NCBI RefSeq assembly: GCF_014358075.1
Contig: NZ_JACONT010000017.1
Span: 1-64,000, forward strand
Source of the DNA: Sphingomonas albertensis
GTDB lineage: Bacteria > Pseudomonadota > Alphaproteobacteria > Sphingomonadales > Sphingomonadaceae
Direction: 5' to 3'
Length of the DNA stretch: 64,000 bases
Below are positions 52,197-60,583 of the stretch, in pieces. The notes under the pieces were generated by a model. The model did no database searches and was not told where the DNA came from. It saw only the letters and a program-made list of their open reading frames with translations. Position 1 is the stretch's first letter. Each line of letters starts with the position of its first letter. A program made the translations under genes and the position numbers.

Positions 52197-53210
52197 TCAG
52201 TATCCGCTCGCGCCGGCGTTCACCTTGCCGCGGAAAACCCAGTAGCTGTAGCCGACGTAGGCCAGGATGATCGGGACTATGACGATCAGCGCGGTGGCCA
52301 CGATCACCTGCGTCCGATAGGACGACGTAGCCTCCCAGATGGTCATCACCCCTGGAATGGCAGCTGGCCAGATGCTGGCGCCGATCCCGCTCAAGGAGGC
52401 TAGGAAGAGTACGATCGACGCGGCGAAGCTCAGCCATTCCCTCTGCGCGGAAAGGGACCGCCACGCCGTCACCCAGGCAGCAACGGCGATCAGGGGAAGC
52501 GGTGCGAGCGTCGCCATCGACGGCCAGCTGAACCACTTGCCGGCGACCGAAGGCAACGACAGCGGAGTCCACGCGCTGACCAGCGCGATCGCGGCGGCAG
52601 TCACGAGCAACGCAGGCCTAGCCGCCCGGCGCGCGAACTCCTGGACCTCGCCGCCGGTCCGCCAGATCAGCCAGCCGGCGCCGAGGACCGCGTAGCCGGC
52701 GACGACGCCGAACCCCGTCGCGACCGAGAAGGGGGTCAGCCAGTCGAACGTCCCGCCCGAGAAGCGGCCGTCCGTGACCGAGATCCTGCCGGTTATGAAG
52801 GCCCCGAGCACTGCACCCTGGCAGAATGCGGCCAATGCCGCGCCGCCCGAGAACGCCAACGACCAGGCCAGTTCGAACCTGCCCCTCTGTGAGCGGAATT
52901 CGAAGGCGATGCCGCGGAGCACCAGCCCGAACAGCATCAGCGCCAGAGGCACGTAGAAAGCGGGAAGCAGGATGGAGAACGCTGCGGGGAAGCCGGCGAG
53001 GAGCACCATGCCGCCCAGGACGAGCCACGTCTCGTTGCCGTCCCACATGGGTTCGAGCGACCTCATCATGACGTCCCGATCGTCCGTCCGCTGCGCGAAC
53101 GGGAACAATATGCCGACGCCGAGGTCGAACCCGTCCAGTGTGACGTACAGGGCGATGACGAACGCGGTCGCGCAGGCGAAGAAGATCGCCAAATCGGGAT
53201 GCGATGTCAC
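52197..53210 (-). CDS. cioB: bd-type (CIO) quinol oxidase subunit II
   Basis: A 337-aa integral membrane subunit of the cyanide-insensitive/bd quinol oxidase. YVTLDGFDLGVGILFPFA, EPMWDGNETWLVLGGMVLLAGFPAAFS and RGIAFEFRSQR are CydB hallmarks, and WEATSSYRTQVIVATALIVIVP lies near the C-terminus. About eight hydrophobic segments are visible. The start is GTG 53210, overlapping the subunit I stop by GTGA, so the two are coupled. The enzyme reduces O2 to water without proton pumping and copes with low oxygen or inhibitors of the aa3 branch. Confidence 0.92.
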   Translation of the reverse strand: MTSHPDLAIFFACATAFVIALYVTLDGFDLGVGILFPFAQRTDDRDVMMRSLEPMWDGNETWLVLGGMVLLAGFPAAFSILLPAFYVPLALMLFGLVLRGIAFEFRSQRGRFELAWSLAFSGGAALAAFCQGAVLGAFITGRISVTDGRFSGGTFDWLTPFSVATGFGVVAGYAVLGAGWLIWRTGGEVQEFARRAARPALLVTAAAIALVSAWTPLSLPSVAGKWFSWPSMATLAPLPLIAVAAWVTAWRSLSAQREWLSFAASIVLFLASLSGIGASIWPAAIPGVMTIWEATSSYRTQVIVATALIVIVPIILAYVGYSYWVFRGKVNAGASGY

Positions 53211-54601
53211 GACCGCTTCTCCTTCGCGTCGACCGTCGCCGCGAGTCCGTCCACGCCGACCGGACGGGCGACGGGTGGCGGCGGCGACGCGTCCGTCGGG
53301 CCGCGCAGGACCATTCGCCCTGCGTACCAGAAGAATCCGAGCAGCAGCATGTTGTAGAGCACGAGGGCGACGCCCAGTGATCCGGCCACCGCGCCGCCCG
53401 CAATCGGCGAGACGGCTTGCGAGGTCCTCATCAGGCCGTAGACCACATAGGGCTGGCGACCGACTTCGGTGATGGTCCAGCCCGCGAGCGTGGCGATGAA
53501 GCCGAGCGGAATGCCGGCCATGCAAAGCAGGTGATACCAGCGCGCAGCGTAGAGCCGGCCGCGCATCCGGAGCACCGCGCCTGCGATCGCGATGATCAGC
53601 ATGGCGACTCCGCAGCCGACCATGATGCGGAATGCGAAGAACACGGGCAGGACGGGCGGTTGCTCGGACGGCGGCACCTCCTTCAGACCCTTGATCTCTC
53701 CGTCGATGGAGTGGGTCAGGATGATGCTGCCCAGCAGCGGCACCTCGAGCGCGAACCTGTTGCGCTGCTCCTTCTGGTCGGGCCATGCGATGACGTTGAG
53801 CGGAGCGCGCCTGGCGGTGACCCATCTTCCTTCGATGGCCGCGAGCTTCATCGGTTGGTATTTCCGGGTGTTCAGGCCGTGCTGATCTCCGATCACCATC
53901 TGCAGCGGCACGAGGACGAGTGCGAGCCAGAGCGCCAGCGAGAAGCAGGCCGTTCCCGCAGCCCGATCCCTGCCGTCGCCCCGCCACAGCCAGAACGCGG
54001 ACACCCCCGCCACGACGAACGATCCCGTGACGAAGCTGGCGGTGAGCATGTGGGCGAGGCGATAGGGCATCGAAGGGTTGAAGACGACGCCCCAGAAGCT
54101 CGTCGCCACGAAACGACCGTCCGCCGTGATCGTGAACGCGGTCGGCGTCTGCATCCAGCTGTTCGCGGATATGATCCAGAATGCCGACATGACCGTGCCG
54201 GTCGCCACGATCACACAGGCTGCGAAATGGACCTTCTGGTTCACGCGCTCCTGCCCGAACAGCATGATCCCGACGAACCCGGCTTCGAGGAAGAAGGCCG
54301 TCAGCACCTCGAGCACGAAGAGCGGTCCGATCACGTCGGCTGTCGCTCTCGCGTAGTTCGACCAGTTCAGCCCGAGTTGGTACGAGATGACGACGCCCGT
54401 GACGACGCCCATGCCGAACGCCAGGGCGAAGATCCGAATCCAGAAGCGCTGCAGCATCCGATAGACTGGATTTCGCGTCCTGAACCAGGCGACGCCCAGG
54501 AATACGATGAACCAGGCGAGCCCGATGGTGAATGCCGGCCACAGGATGTGATATCCCATGGTGAAGGCGAACTGCAGCCGGGAGAGTATCAGGGGTGTCA
54601 T
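53207..54601 (-). CDS. cioA: bd-type (CIO) quinol oxidase subunit I
   Basis: A 464-aa integral membrane subunit. SRLQFAFTMGYHILWPAFTIGLAWF carries the His ligand of heme b595/d; MGVVTGVVISYQLGLNW, GVVFNPSMPYRLAHML (another heme ligand) and GDQHGLNTRKYQPMKLAAIEGRW (quinol-binding loop) are typical. The GDQHGLNT form and short Q-loop indicate the CIO branch rather than E. coli CydA. The Pro/Ala-rich C-terminal tail is cytoplasmic. It precedes cioB with a 4-base overlap. A 289-base gap separates it from the cytochrome c gene upstream, probably holding its promoter. Confidence 0.93.
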   Translation of the reverse strand: MTPLILSRLQFAFTMGYHILWPAFTIGLAWFIVFLGVAWFRTRNPVYRMLQRFWIRIFALAFGMGVVTGVVISYQLGLNWSNYARATADVIGPLFVLEVLTAFFLEAGFVGIMLFGQERVNQKVHFAACVIVATGTVMSAFWIISANSWMQTPTAFTITADGRFVATSFWGVVFNPSMPYRLAHMLTASFVTGSFVVAGVSAFWLWRGDGRDRAAGTACFSLALWLALVLVPLQMVIGDQHGLNTRKYQPMKLAAIEGRWVTARRAPLNVIAWPDQKEQRNRFALEVPLLGSIILTHSIDGEIKGLKEVPPSEQPPVLPVFFAFRIMVGCGVAMLIIAIAGAVLRMRGRLYAARWYHLLCMAGIPLGFIATLAGWTITEVGRQPYVVYGLMRTSQAVSPIAGGAVAGSLGVALVLYNMLLLGFFWYAGRMVLRGPTDASPPPPVARPVGVDGLAATVDAKEKRS

Positions 54602-54890
54602 CCCCGCAGCCTAGCCGCGCCCTTGGCGCTCGCTTGTCGAAAGCGAACGCGACCGAGCATCTTCGGATACGATGTCTGCATCGCACGACGTCGCTGGTGC
54701 GCGAAGCATGGAACCGCCCGGAGACCACCGCTCGCGCGGCCTCCGGAATCCACGGCGCTGGCAACGTGCCGTGCATGTAGGGCGAGACGCGAGCGCGGCG
54801 ACCTTCCCGCGCGTATCCGACCGCAACACCCTACCGCGGAAGCATGCCAGACGGACATGGCGCCCCGTCGGGGTCCGCCCTTCCGAACTC

Positions 54891-56189
54891 TCAGTCGATC
54901 CGCGCCATGCGGACCTGCCGAGGAGTGACGGTGCCCCGTTTGCCGGAGAAGTGACCGATCACGTAGTTGGCGACCGCTGCGACCTCGACGTCCGAATAGG
55001 CCTTTGCGAACGCCGGCATCGCGGTCTGAGGCACATCCCCGGGAGCAGCGGACCCTTCGAGCACGCCCCGCACGAGGTTGGCGCCCGCAGGGTCGTTCAC
55101 CGAGTGCGAACCCAGAAGCGCCGCTCGGGAATTCTGCTGACCGGTCCCGTTCCACCCGTGGCAGCTCGCACACGCTCCAGCGAAGATCCGGCTGCCCAGC
55201 GACCGTTCGTCTTGGGCAGGATTCCAGGGCCCGGACGCACGCACGGCGGCTGTGGGAGCCACCACCGCGGCTTCCGGTCCGACCCGGCGCGCTGGAACGG
55301 TCCGGAGATAGGCCACCACGGCGTCCACGTCCTGAACCGACAGCTTCGAAAGGCTGAGGTCGACCGCCTGACGCATGGCGCCGGTGGCCGATCCGTGTCC
55401 CGGCGCGTGACCGGATGACAGGTAGGCTGCGATGTCCGCGGAACTCCAGCCGCCGATACCGGTGTCCCGGTCCGGTGTGATGTTCCAGGCCTTCCAGCCG
55501 TCCACTTCGCCGCCGGAGAGGGCTTCGTCCTGCTTGCGGGCGAACATGAGGTTGCGCGGCGTATGACATTCGCCGCAGTGGGCCAGGCCCTGCACGACGT
55601 ACGCCCCACGGTTCCAGCGGGCGTCTCGGGACGCATCGTCGACGAACGGTCGGCGGGTGCTAAAGAGAAGCTTCCAGCTGCGCATCACCCGTCGCTGATT
55701 GAACGGAAAGACCAGATCGTTGATCCTCGACGGCGTATCGGCGGGCGCCAGCGTCGCGATGTACTTGCGGATCGCGAGGATGTCGTCGGTCGAGAGCAGG
55801 GCGTAGCTGGTGTAGGGAAACGCCGGATAGAGATCCTCTCCGTGTCGTCCGACACCGGACCGCATGGCACGTACGAACTCCGCGTCGCTCCAGGCGCCGA
55901 TGCCGTTGGAGCGGTCGGGCGTGATGTTGGGCGAGTAGATCGTTCCGAACGGAAGCTTGAAGGGCAACCCGCCGGCGAACGGCTTTCCTCCATCTACCGT
56001 ATGGCACGCCGCGCAGTCGGCAGCGACGGTGAGGTACCTGCCTCTCTCCAGAAGGGCGGCGCCTCGAGGTTGGGCTCCGCTCGCGGCGACCGCTGGCAGC
56101 GGATGGGGCAGGAAGAAGAAGAGTCCTGCGGCGACCACCGCCAGAAGAGCGATGGACGCAAGGCTCCGCCAGAGGGTGCGTCGCTTCAT
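54891..56189 (-). CDS. triheme cytochrome c subunit
   Basis: A 432-aa periplasmic electron carrier. An N-terminal membrane anchor (LASIALLAVVAAGLFFFLP) is followed by three c-type heme sites: CAACH (about 60), CGECH (about 207) and CASCH (about 340), each with a downstream Met region (the alcohol/gluconate dehydrogenase cytochrome type). The ATG overlaps the stop of the molybdenum subunit gene (ATGA). Electrons from the hydroxylase upstream can thus pass to this cytochrome and on to quinol or terminal oxidases; the CIO genes follow 289 bases downstream on the same strand. That flow is inference. Confidence 0.92.
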   Translation of the reverse strand: MKRRTLWRSLASIALLAVVAAGLFFFLPHPLPAVAASGAQPRGAALLERGRYLTVAADCAACHTVDGGKPFAGGLPFKLPFGTIYSPNITPDRSNGIGAWSDAEFVRAMRSGVGRHGEDLYPAFPYTSYALLSTDDILAIRKYIATLAPADTPSRINDLVFPFNQRRVMRSWKLLFSTRRPFVDDASRDARWNRGAYVVQGLAHCGECHTPRNLMFARKQDEALSGGEVDGWKAWNITPDRDTGIGGWSSADIAAYLSSGHAPGHGSATGAMRQAVDLSLSKLSVQDVDAVVAYLRTVPARRVGPEAAVVAPTAAVRASGPWNPAQDERSLGSRIFAGACASCHGWNGTGQQNSRAALLGSHSVNDPAGANLVRGVLEGSAAPGDVPQTAMPAFAKAYSDVEVAAVANYVIGHFSGKRGTVTPRQVRMARID

Positions 56190-58489
56190 GACCGGTCGGC
56201 CTTCGAAGATGCCATCCCCACCACTCCCACAAGAGCGGCGGCCTCGAGCAGCCCGGAGGTCACTGAAGGAACCTCGTCGTCGCTGCCCTCCATCGCCAGG
56301 AGATTGCGATCGATCGGCAGCGACCTCAGCCTGATCCCGGTAGCGGCGAAGATCGCGTTGGCCAGCGCAGGCGCCGCCGAAACCGTCCCGACCTCGCCTA
56401 TGCCGCCCGGATCCGCCGTACTCGCCATCACGAGGACTTCGAAGGGCGGCACTTCGTTGATGCGGATCTGGCGGTAGTCGTGGAAGTTGCTCTGCTGCAC
56501 CCGTCCGTCCTTGAACGTGATCTCGTTGTGGAGGGCCGCGGACAGGCCGAACAGCGTGCCGCCCTCCAACTGGGCTTCGACGCTGTTCGGATTGACCGCG
56601 ATGCCGCAGTCGATGGCGGCGATCGCGCGGCGGAGGATGACCTCTCCCTGCACATCGACCTCGACCTCGACGACGAGCGCTGCGTGGCTCTTGAAGCTGT
56701 CGTGCAATGAGATGCCACGGCCGCAGCGCGGAGGGAGCGGCTTACCCCAGCCCGCCGCCGAGGCTGCCTTTTCGAGGACGGCAAGCGAGCGCGGGTTCTC
56801 TCGAAGAAGAGCCTTCCGGTAGGCCACCGGGTCCTGCCCCGCAGCGTGCGCGAGTTCGTCGACGAAGCTCTCCACGACGAACACGTTGTGGGTCTCGCCT
56901 ACGCCGCGCCACCAGTTCAGCGCGACCGGTCCATCCTGACGTACCCAGTCCGATCGGGTGTTGGGGATCGAGTACGGTAGTTCCGCGGCACCGGCGACGG
57001 CGTCCGGGTCGAGCTTGTCGGCCGGCCAGGGGCGACGGTCGTAGTAGGGACGCACGGTCGAACCGGTCGTCCTGTGCGTGAATGCCGTCGGAAGGCCGTC
57101 TGCCCGGAGCGCTGCCGTCACCACGTCATGATACGATGGTCGGAAACGATCGTGCTGGATGTCCTGCTCGCGCGTCCAGATGATCTTCAGCGGATAGTCG
57201 ACCTGCCTGCCGAACCGGGCGGCCTGCTGGATCGTGTCGACGGCAAGACGACGGCCGAATCCGCCACCGATCATGTGATTGTTCACCATGACCTTCTCAG
57301 GTGCGAGCCCGAGTATCTCGGCGGCGACGATGCGGGCTATCTCGGGTACCTGCGTTCCGACCCAGATGTCGCAGCCGTCGGGCCTGACGTGTATCGTCGT
57401 GTTGATCGGTTCGAGCGCGGCGTGGGCGAGATAGGGCAGATCGTAGGTCGCCTGTATCGACTTCGCGGCATCGTTCATGACGCCGTCGGGATCGCCGGTC
57501 CTGCCGCCGCTGATGGGCGTACCGCCAGCGGCCCGCAGCGCCGCCGCCAGCGTGTCGGAACTGAGTTCGGCATGAGGTCCTTGGTCCCAGACCGGCTCCA
57601 ACAGATCCAGGCCCTTGCGTGCGGCCCAGTAGGTCAAGCCGACCACGGCGACCGCATCAGCGATCCTAAGGACATCGACGACTCCGGCGGCTCCGCGGGC
57701 AGGCGCATCATCCAGAGATCGCAGCGTCCCTCCTACGGTCGGCGCCATCGCGATCGCCGCGTAGCGCATGCCGTCGACCTGCACGTCGATGCCGAACCGT
57801 GTGCCCCCGTTCACCTTCGTCATGGTGTCGACGCGCCTGAGCGGCTTGCCGATCACCTTGAAGTCCGCCGGTTGCTTCAGCGTCACCTCGGAAGGAACCG
57901 GTTGCCGTCGGGCCGCCTGGGCGAGCGCCGCGTATGCCAGCGAACGTCCCGTGGCGTCGTGGAGCACCCTCGCGGCCTCGGCGCGGCATTGACCTGGCGG
58001 CACCTGCCAGCGTTCCGCCGCTGCGCCTATGAGCATCGTGCGTGCGACCGCGCCGGCCCGTCGCAGCGGCATGAAGAACGCGCGGGTCGAAGTGGAGCCG
58101 CCCGTAGCCTGTGCCTTCAGCAGCGACTGGGTGTAGGCGGCCACGTCGGGCGGAGCCATCGCGACCTCTACCTGATCCAACGAGACCTCGAGCTCCTCGG
58201 CGATCATCATCGCTTCGCCGGTCGCGATGCCCTGCCCCATCTCCACGCTCGGCACGACGAGGATGATACGACCGTCGTCCCCGATGCGGATGAAGCCGTC
58301 CGGCACGAAGCCGTCGAAGCCGGTCGCGGCGGCGTCGTAGGCTCCGATCCTCCGCAGGTCCGGCTCCGATGCGAACGCGCGAGCGACGCCGGAATAGGCG
58401 AAGCCGACCAGGAGTGCGCCGGCCGTCAGAAACCGCCTGCGCGAAGCGTCGGGAAGGTCGTCCTCGACGAGGATCGCGCATCGCGTCAT
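56186..58489 (-). CDS. molybdenum hydroxylase large subunit (IorB-like)
   Basis: A 767-aa molybdopterin-cytosine-dinucleotide subunit of the xanthine oxidase family, isoquinoline 1-oxidoreductase beta type. RRRFLTAGALLVGFAYSGVARA is a Tat signal, so it is exported folded. VPSVEMGQGIATG, QATGGSTSTR, GGGFGRRLAVDTIQQAARF and GGIGEVGTVSAAPALANAI (catalytic Glu in GEVG) bind the cofactor. It hydroxylates an N-heteroaromatic or oxidises an aldehyde. ATG 58489 is shared with the stop of the [2Fe-2S] subunit (TGATG). The longer frame to 58645 reads through that gene and is rejected. Confidence 0.93.
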   Translation of the reverse strand: MTRCAILVEDDLPDASRRRFLTAGALLVGFAYSGVARAFASEPDLRRIGAYDAAATGFDGFVPDGFIRIGDDGRIILVVPSVEMGQGIATGEAMMIAEELEVSLDQVEVAMAPPDVAAYTQSLLKAQATGGSTSTRAFFMPLRRAGAVARTMLIGAAAERWQVPPGQCRAEAARVLHDATGRSLAYAALAQAARRQPVPSEVTLKQPADFKVIGKPLRRVDTMTKVNGGTRFGIDVQVDGMRYAAIAMAPTVGGTLRSLDDAPARGAAGVVDVLRIADAVAVVGLTYWAARKGLDLLEPVWDQGPHAELSSDTLAAALRAAGGTPISGGRTGDPDGVMNDAAKSIQATYDLPYLAHAALEPINTTIHVRPDGCDIWVGTQVPEIARIVAAEILGLAPEKVMVNNHMIGGGFGRRLAVDTIQQAARFGRQVDYPLKIIWTREQDIQHDRFRPSYHDVVTAALRADGLPTAFTHRTTGSTVRPYYDRRPWPADKLDPDAVAGAAELPYSIPNTRSDWVRQDGPVALNWWRGVGETHNVFVVESFVDELAHAAGQDPVAYRKALLRENPRSLAVLEKAASAAGWGKPLPPRCGRGISLHDSFKSHAALVVEVEVDVQGEVILRRAIAAIDCGIAVNPNSVEAQLEGGTLFGLSAALHNEITFKDGRVQQSNFHDYRQIRINEVPPFEVLVMASTADPGGIGEVGTVSAAPALANAIFAATGIRLRSLPIDRNLLAMEGSDDEVPSVTSGLLEAAALVGVVGMASSKADRS

Positions 58490-58929
58490 CACGCCGCCTT
58501 TATCGCTGCGCGGATGCGCGGATATGTGCAGCACCGGCAGATGTTCCCCGACATGGCCGCATCGATGGCGGCGTCCGTGGGGCTCGGGCCACGGGCGATG
58601 AGCGCCGCGGCCGCCATGATCTGCCCCGACTGGCAGTAGCCGCACTGGACGACCTGGAGGGCCAGCCAGGCAGCCTGGACCCGCTTGCCGGCTTCGGTTT
58701 CGCCGATGGCCTCAACGGTGGTTATGCTGCCGCTTACGCTTCCTACCGGAAGGACGCAGGAGCGCACCGGCTTGCCGTCGACGTGCACGGTGCAGGCGCC
58801 GCACTGGCCGATGCCGCAGCCGAACTTCGTGCCCGTGAGTCCGACGATGTCGCGAAGCGCCCAGAGGAGGGGCATGTCCGGGTCCGCGTCCACGTCCGTC
58901 TGGCGGCCGTTCACCGTCAATCTGATCAA
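58489..58929 (-). CDS. [2Fe-2S] subunit of molybdenum hydroxylase (IorA-like)
   Basis: A 146-aa electron-transfer subunit with two [2Fe-2S] clusters. [21 protein letters not shown] holds the plant-ferredoxin-type cluster, and [10 protein letters not shown] with [16 protein letters not shown] the second. It has no signal peptide and presumably rides with the Tat-exported large subunit. It is the first gene of a three-gene operon with one- and four-base overlaps (Fe-S, Mo, cytochrome c). Typical partners of this set are periplasmic isoquinoline or aldehyde dehydrogenases. Confidence 0.95.
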   Translation of the reverse strand: MIRLTVNGRQTDVDADPDMPLLWALRDIVGLTGTKFGCGIGQCGACTVHVDGKPVRSCVLPVGSVSGSITTVEAIGETEAGKRVQAAWLALQVVQCGYCQSGQIMAAAALIARGPSPTDAAIDAAMSGNICRCCTYPRIRAAIKAA

Positions 58930-59119
58930 CGCCCGGTCCTCATTGCACGCTTCCCCGAAGGCCGCCGTGGGATCGTTGCATCGCGCAGCGGGCGTCGGCC
59001 GTTGATGTGAAGGCTAGGCCGCGCCGTCGAGCGTGGCTTGGATCATCCTGATCAATTAAGGCGCGCGCCCTGCTCGTCCGCGATCGACCGCGGTTTCGGC
59101 AAGTTTACGGGTCGCGTTA

Positions 59120-59150
59120 CGAGCGAGGTGGGGAACCCGCACCTCGCTCG
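59120..59150 (-). terminator. strong hairpin after the MaoC-like gene
   Basis: CGAGCGAGGTG pairs perfectly with CACCTCGCTCG over 11 bp with a 9-base loop, 17 bases past the MaoC-like stop on the minus strand. It also separates this operon from the molybdenum hydroxylase promoter. Confidence 0.75.
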
Positions 59151-59166
59151 TGCACGACCTGCCGCG

Positions 59167-59640
59167 TCAACCGGTGCGGAGGAGGTACTTGTGCATTCCG
59201 GACAGGACGAGCGCCCCGTCCTGATTGTGGATCGTGACGTTCGTCGTCACCTCGCCCTTGCCGTCCAGCGGCTTGAGATCGACGATTTCCAGCGCTGAGT
59301 AGAGGGTGTCCCCGGCGTGGACCTCGACGAGGAACTTCGCCGAAAGCTCGGTGAAGGCGATGAATATCGCTCCGAAGTTGTGGGGCAGAAGCGTCGCTCC
59401 GGGTGCCGTGAACGCGAGGACCTGCAGACCGTGCACGACGGGTGCGGGATGGCCGTAGCGTTTCGCGTAGCCGACGTCGTAATGGATCGGATGGTTGTCG
59501 CAGGAGACCGCCTGGAAGGCTGACGCATGCGCGTCCGTCAAAGTCCGGCTCGGTGCGCGGAATATCTCGCCTACCTTCAGGTCGTCGAAGGAGCGGGCTG
59601 GAACGATCTGCCAGTCGGTGGCGTCGAACGTGAAGCTCAT
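59167..59640 (-). CDS. MaoC-family dehydratase/hotdog protein
   Basis: A 157-aa hotdog-fold protein. FDDLKVGEIFRAPSRTLTDAH, CDNHPIHYDVGYAKRYGHPAPVVHG (the MaoC hydratase motif with Asp and His) and LSAKFLVEVHAGDTLYSALEI match R-specific enoyl hydratases and related enzymes. It has no signal peptide. It follows the isochorismatase-like gene by 10 bases on the same strand and they share a terminator, so a common catabolic or detoxifying role is likely; the acyl substrate is unknown. Confidence 0.9.
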   Translation of the reverse strand: MSFTFDATDWQIVPARSFDDLKVGEIFRAPSRTLTDAHASAFQAVSCDNHPIHYDVGYAKRYGHPAPVVHGLQVLAFTAPGATLLPHNFGAIFIAFTELSAKFLVEVHAGDTLYSALEIVDLKPLDGKGEVTTNVTIHNQDGALVLSGMHKYLLRTG

Positions 59641-59650
59641 GGTATCCTCC

Positions 59651-60277
59651 TCAGCTTGGCTTGATCATGTCGCGAGCGTAGTCGAGCCCGATGCCGTACC
59701 CGCCGCCGTGATCGACGACGATCGAACGGGCGGCCTCGTAGGTCTCGTGTCGGGTCCAGTCCCGCTGCATCTCCAGCAGGAACTGCAGCCAGGACGTCAT
59801 GATCGCCCCCGCCTGCTGCATCCGGACGAGCGCCGCCTCGTGGCTCGCAGTGGTCAGTCCGCCGCACGCATCCGCAACCACGTGGACGCGGCGTCCTTCC
59901 GCCAAGGCCGAAAGCACTGGAAAGCTCACGCATGCCTCGGTCAGAAGACCGGCAATTACGAGGACCTTGCGGCCTGTCGCCTCGATCGCCGATCGTACGG
60001 CCTGGTCCTCCCAGAGGTTCATGTTCCGTCGCTCGATCGGCGTGACGTCGGGCAGCACGGCGCGCAGCGGCGGCATGAGCGGTCCGCTGTACACCTTCGA
60101 CGCCGACGTGCTCGCAACGACGGGAATGCCGAAGGCTACGGCAGTCCGGGCGAGTGCGACGGCGTTGCTCCGAAGAACCTGCCGGTCCGCCGAGCCTGCG
60201 GCAAAGGCGAGCCCCGCCTGCTCGTCTACCAAGACCACCGCGCAGTCCGCGGGTGTCAGGAGTGCATTGTCCGCCAT
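59651..60277 (-). CDS. isochorismatase-family hydrolase (YcaC-like)
   Basis: A 208-aa cysteine hydrolase. VVLVDEQAGLAF gives the catalytic Asp, RKVLVIAGLLTEACVSFPVL the catalytic Cys and a likely cis-peptide, and HVVADACGGLT a conserved loop. A Lys is expected between them; RRNMNLWED and GRKVLV are in that region. YcaC-like members have unknown substrates; nicotinamidase or isochorismate hydrolysis is not established. It is upstream of the MaoC-like gene by 10 bases, forming an operon. Confidence 0.9.
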   Translation of the reverse strand: MADNALLTPADCAVVLVDEQAGLAFAAGSADRQVLRSNAVALARTAVAFGIPVVASTSASKVYSGPLMPPLRAVLPDVTPIERRNMNLWEDQAVRSAIEATGRKVLVIAGLLTEACVSFPVLSALAEGRRVHVVADACGGLTTASHEAALVRMQQAGAIMTSWLQFLLEMQRDWTRHETYEAARSIVVDHGGGYGIGLDYARDMIKPS

Positions 60278-60503
60278 GATCCGTCTCCATGTTGATGACG
60301 AGACAATGGCCGCTCAGGAAGCCGCGTTCTTGGCGTTGCGCCGCGCGATTTGGACCTGGCGGACATCGGCTGCATCGGACGGCGCCGAAGCGACGGGCTC
60401 GCTTGAAAGTCATCTTCCGCCGGCAGCAGGTGAGCAGGTCACCGATCGACCGTCGTGATGAAACGCCCGCCCTGCCGGCGGATGCTTCTGCACCAATGCG
60501 CTG

Positions 60504-60524
60504 CCCCCCCCCCCCTTTCGGGGG
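60504..60524 (+). repeat. poly-C tract and hairpin before the sensor kinase
   Basis: Twelve C in a row (60504-60515), then TTTC and GGGGG, forming CCCCC-TTTC-GGGGG. It lies about 60 bases before the kinase start, in the 306-base gap that separates it from the divergent isochorismatase gene. Long homopolymers slip easily in replication, and the hairpin may attenuate transcription. Confidence 0.75.
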
Positions 60525-60583
60525 TACCGACTTCACCCCGTCCGGGGCTGATGCTCCTGTCGCGAAACGCGTATGGTTACGCA

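Noticed and set aside
53417..54928. Long plus-strand ORF (503 aa)
   Set aside because: It is antisense to cioA, rich in Asp, Arg and His, without motifs.
57074..58639. Long plus-strand ORF (521 aa)
   Set aside because: It is antisense to the molybdenum hydroxylase large subunit, whose motifs are unmistakable.
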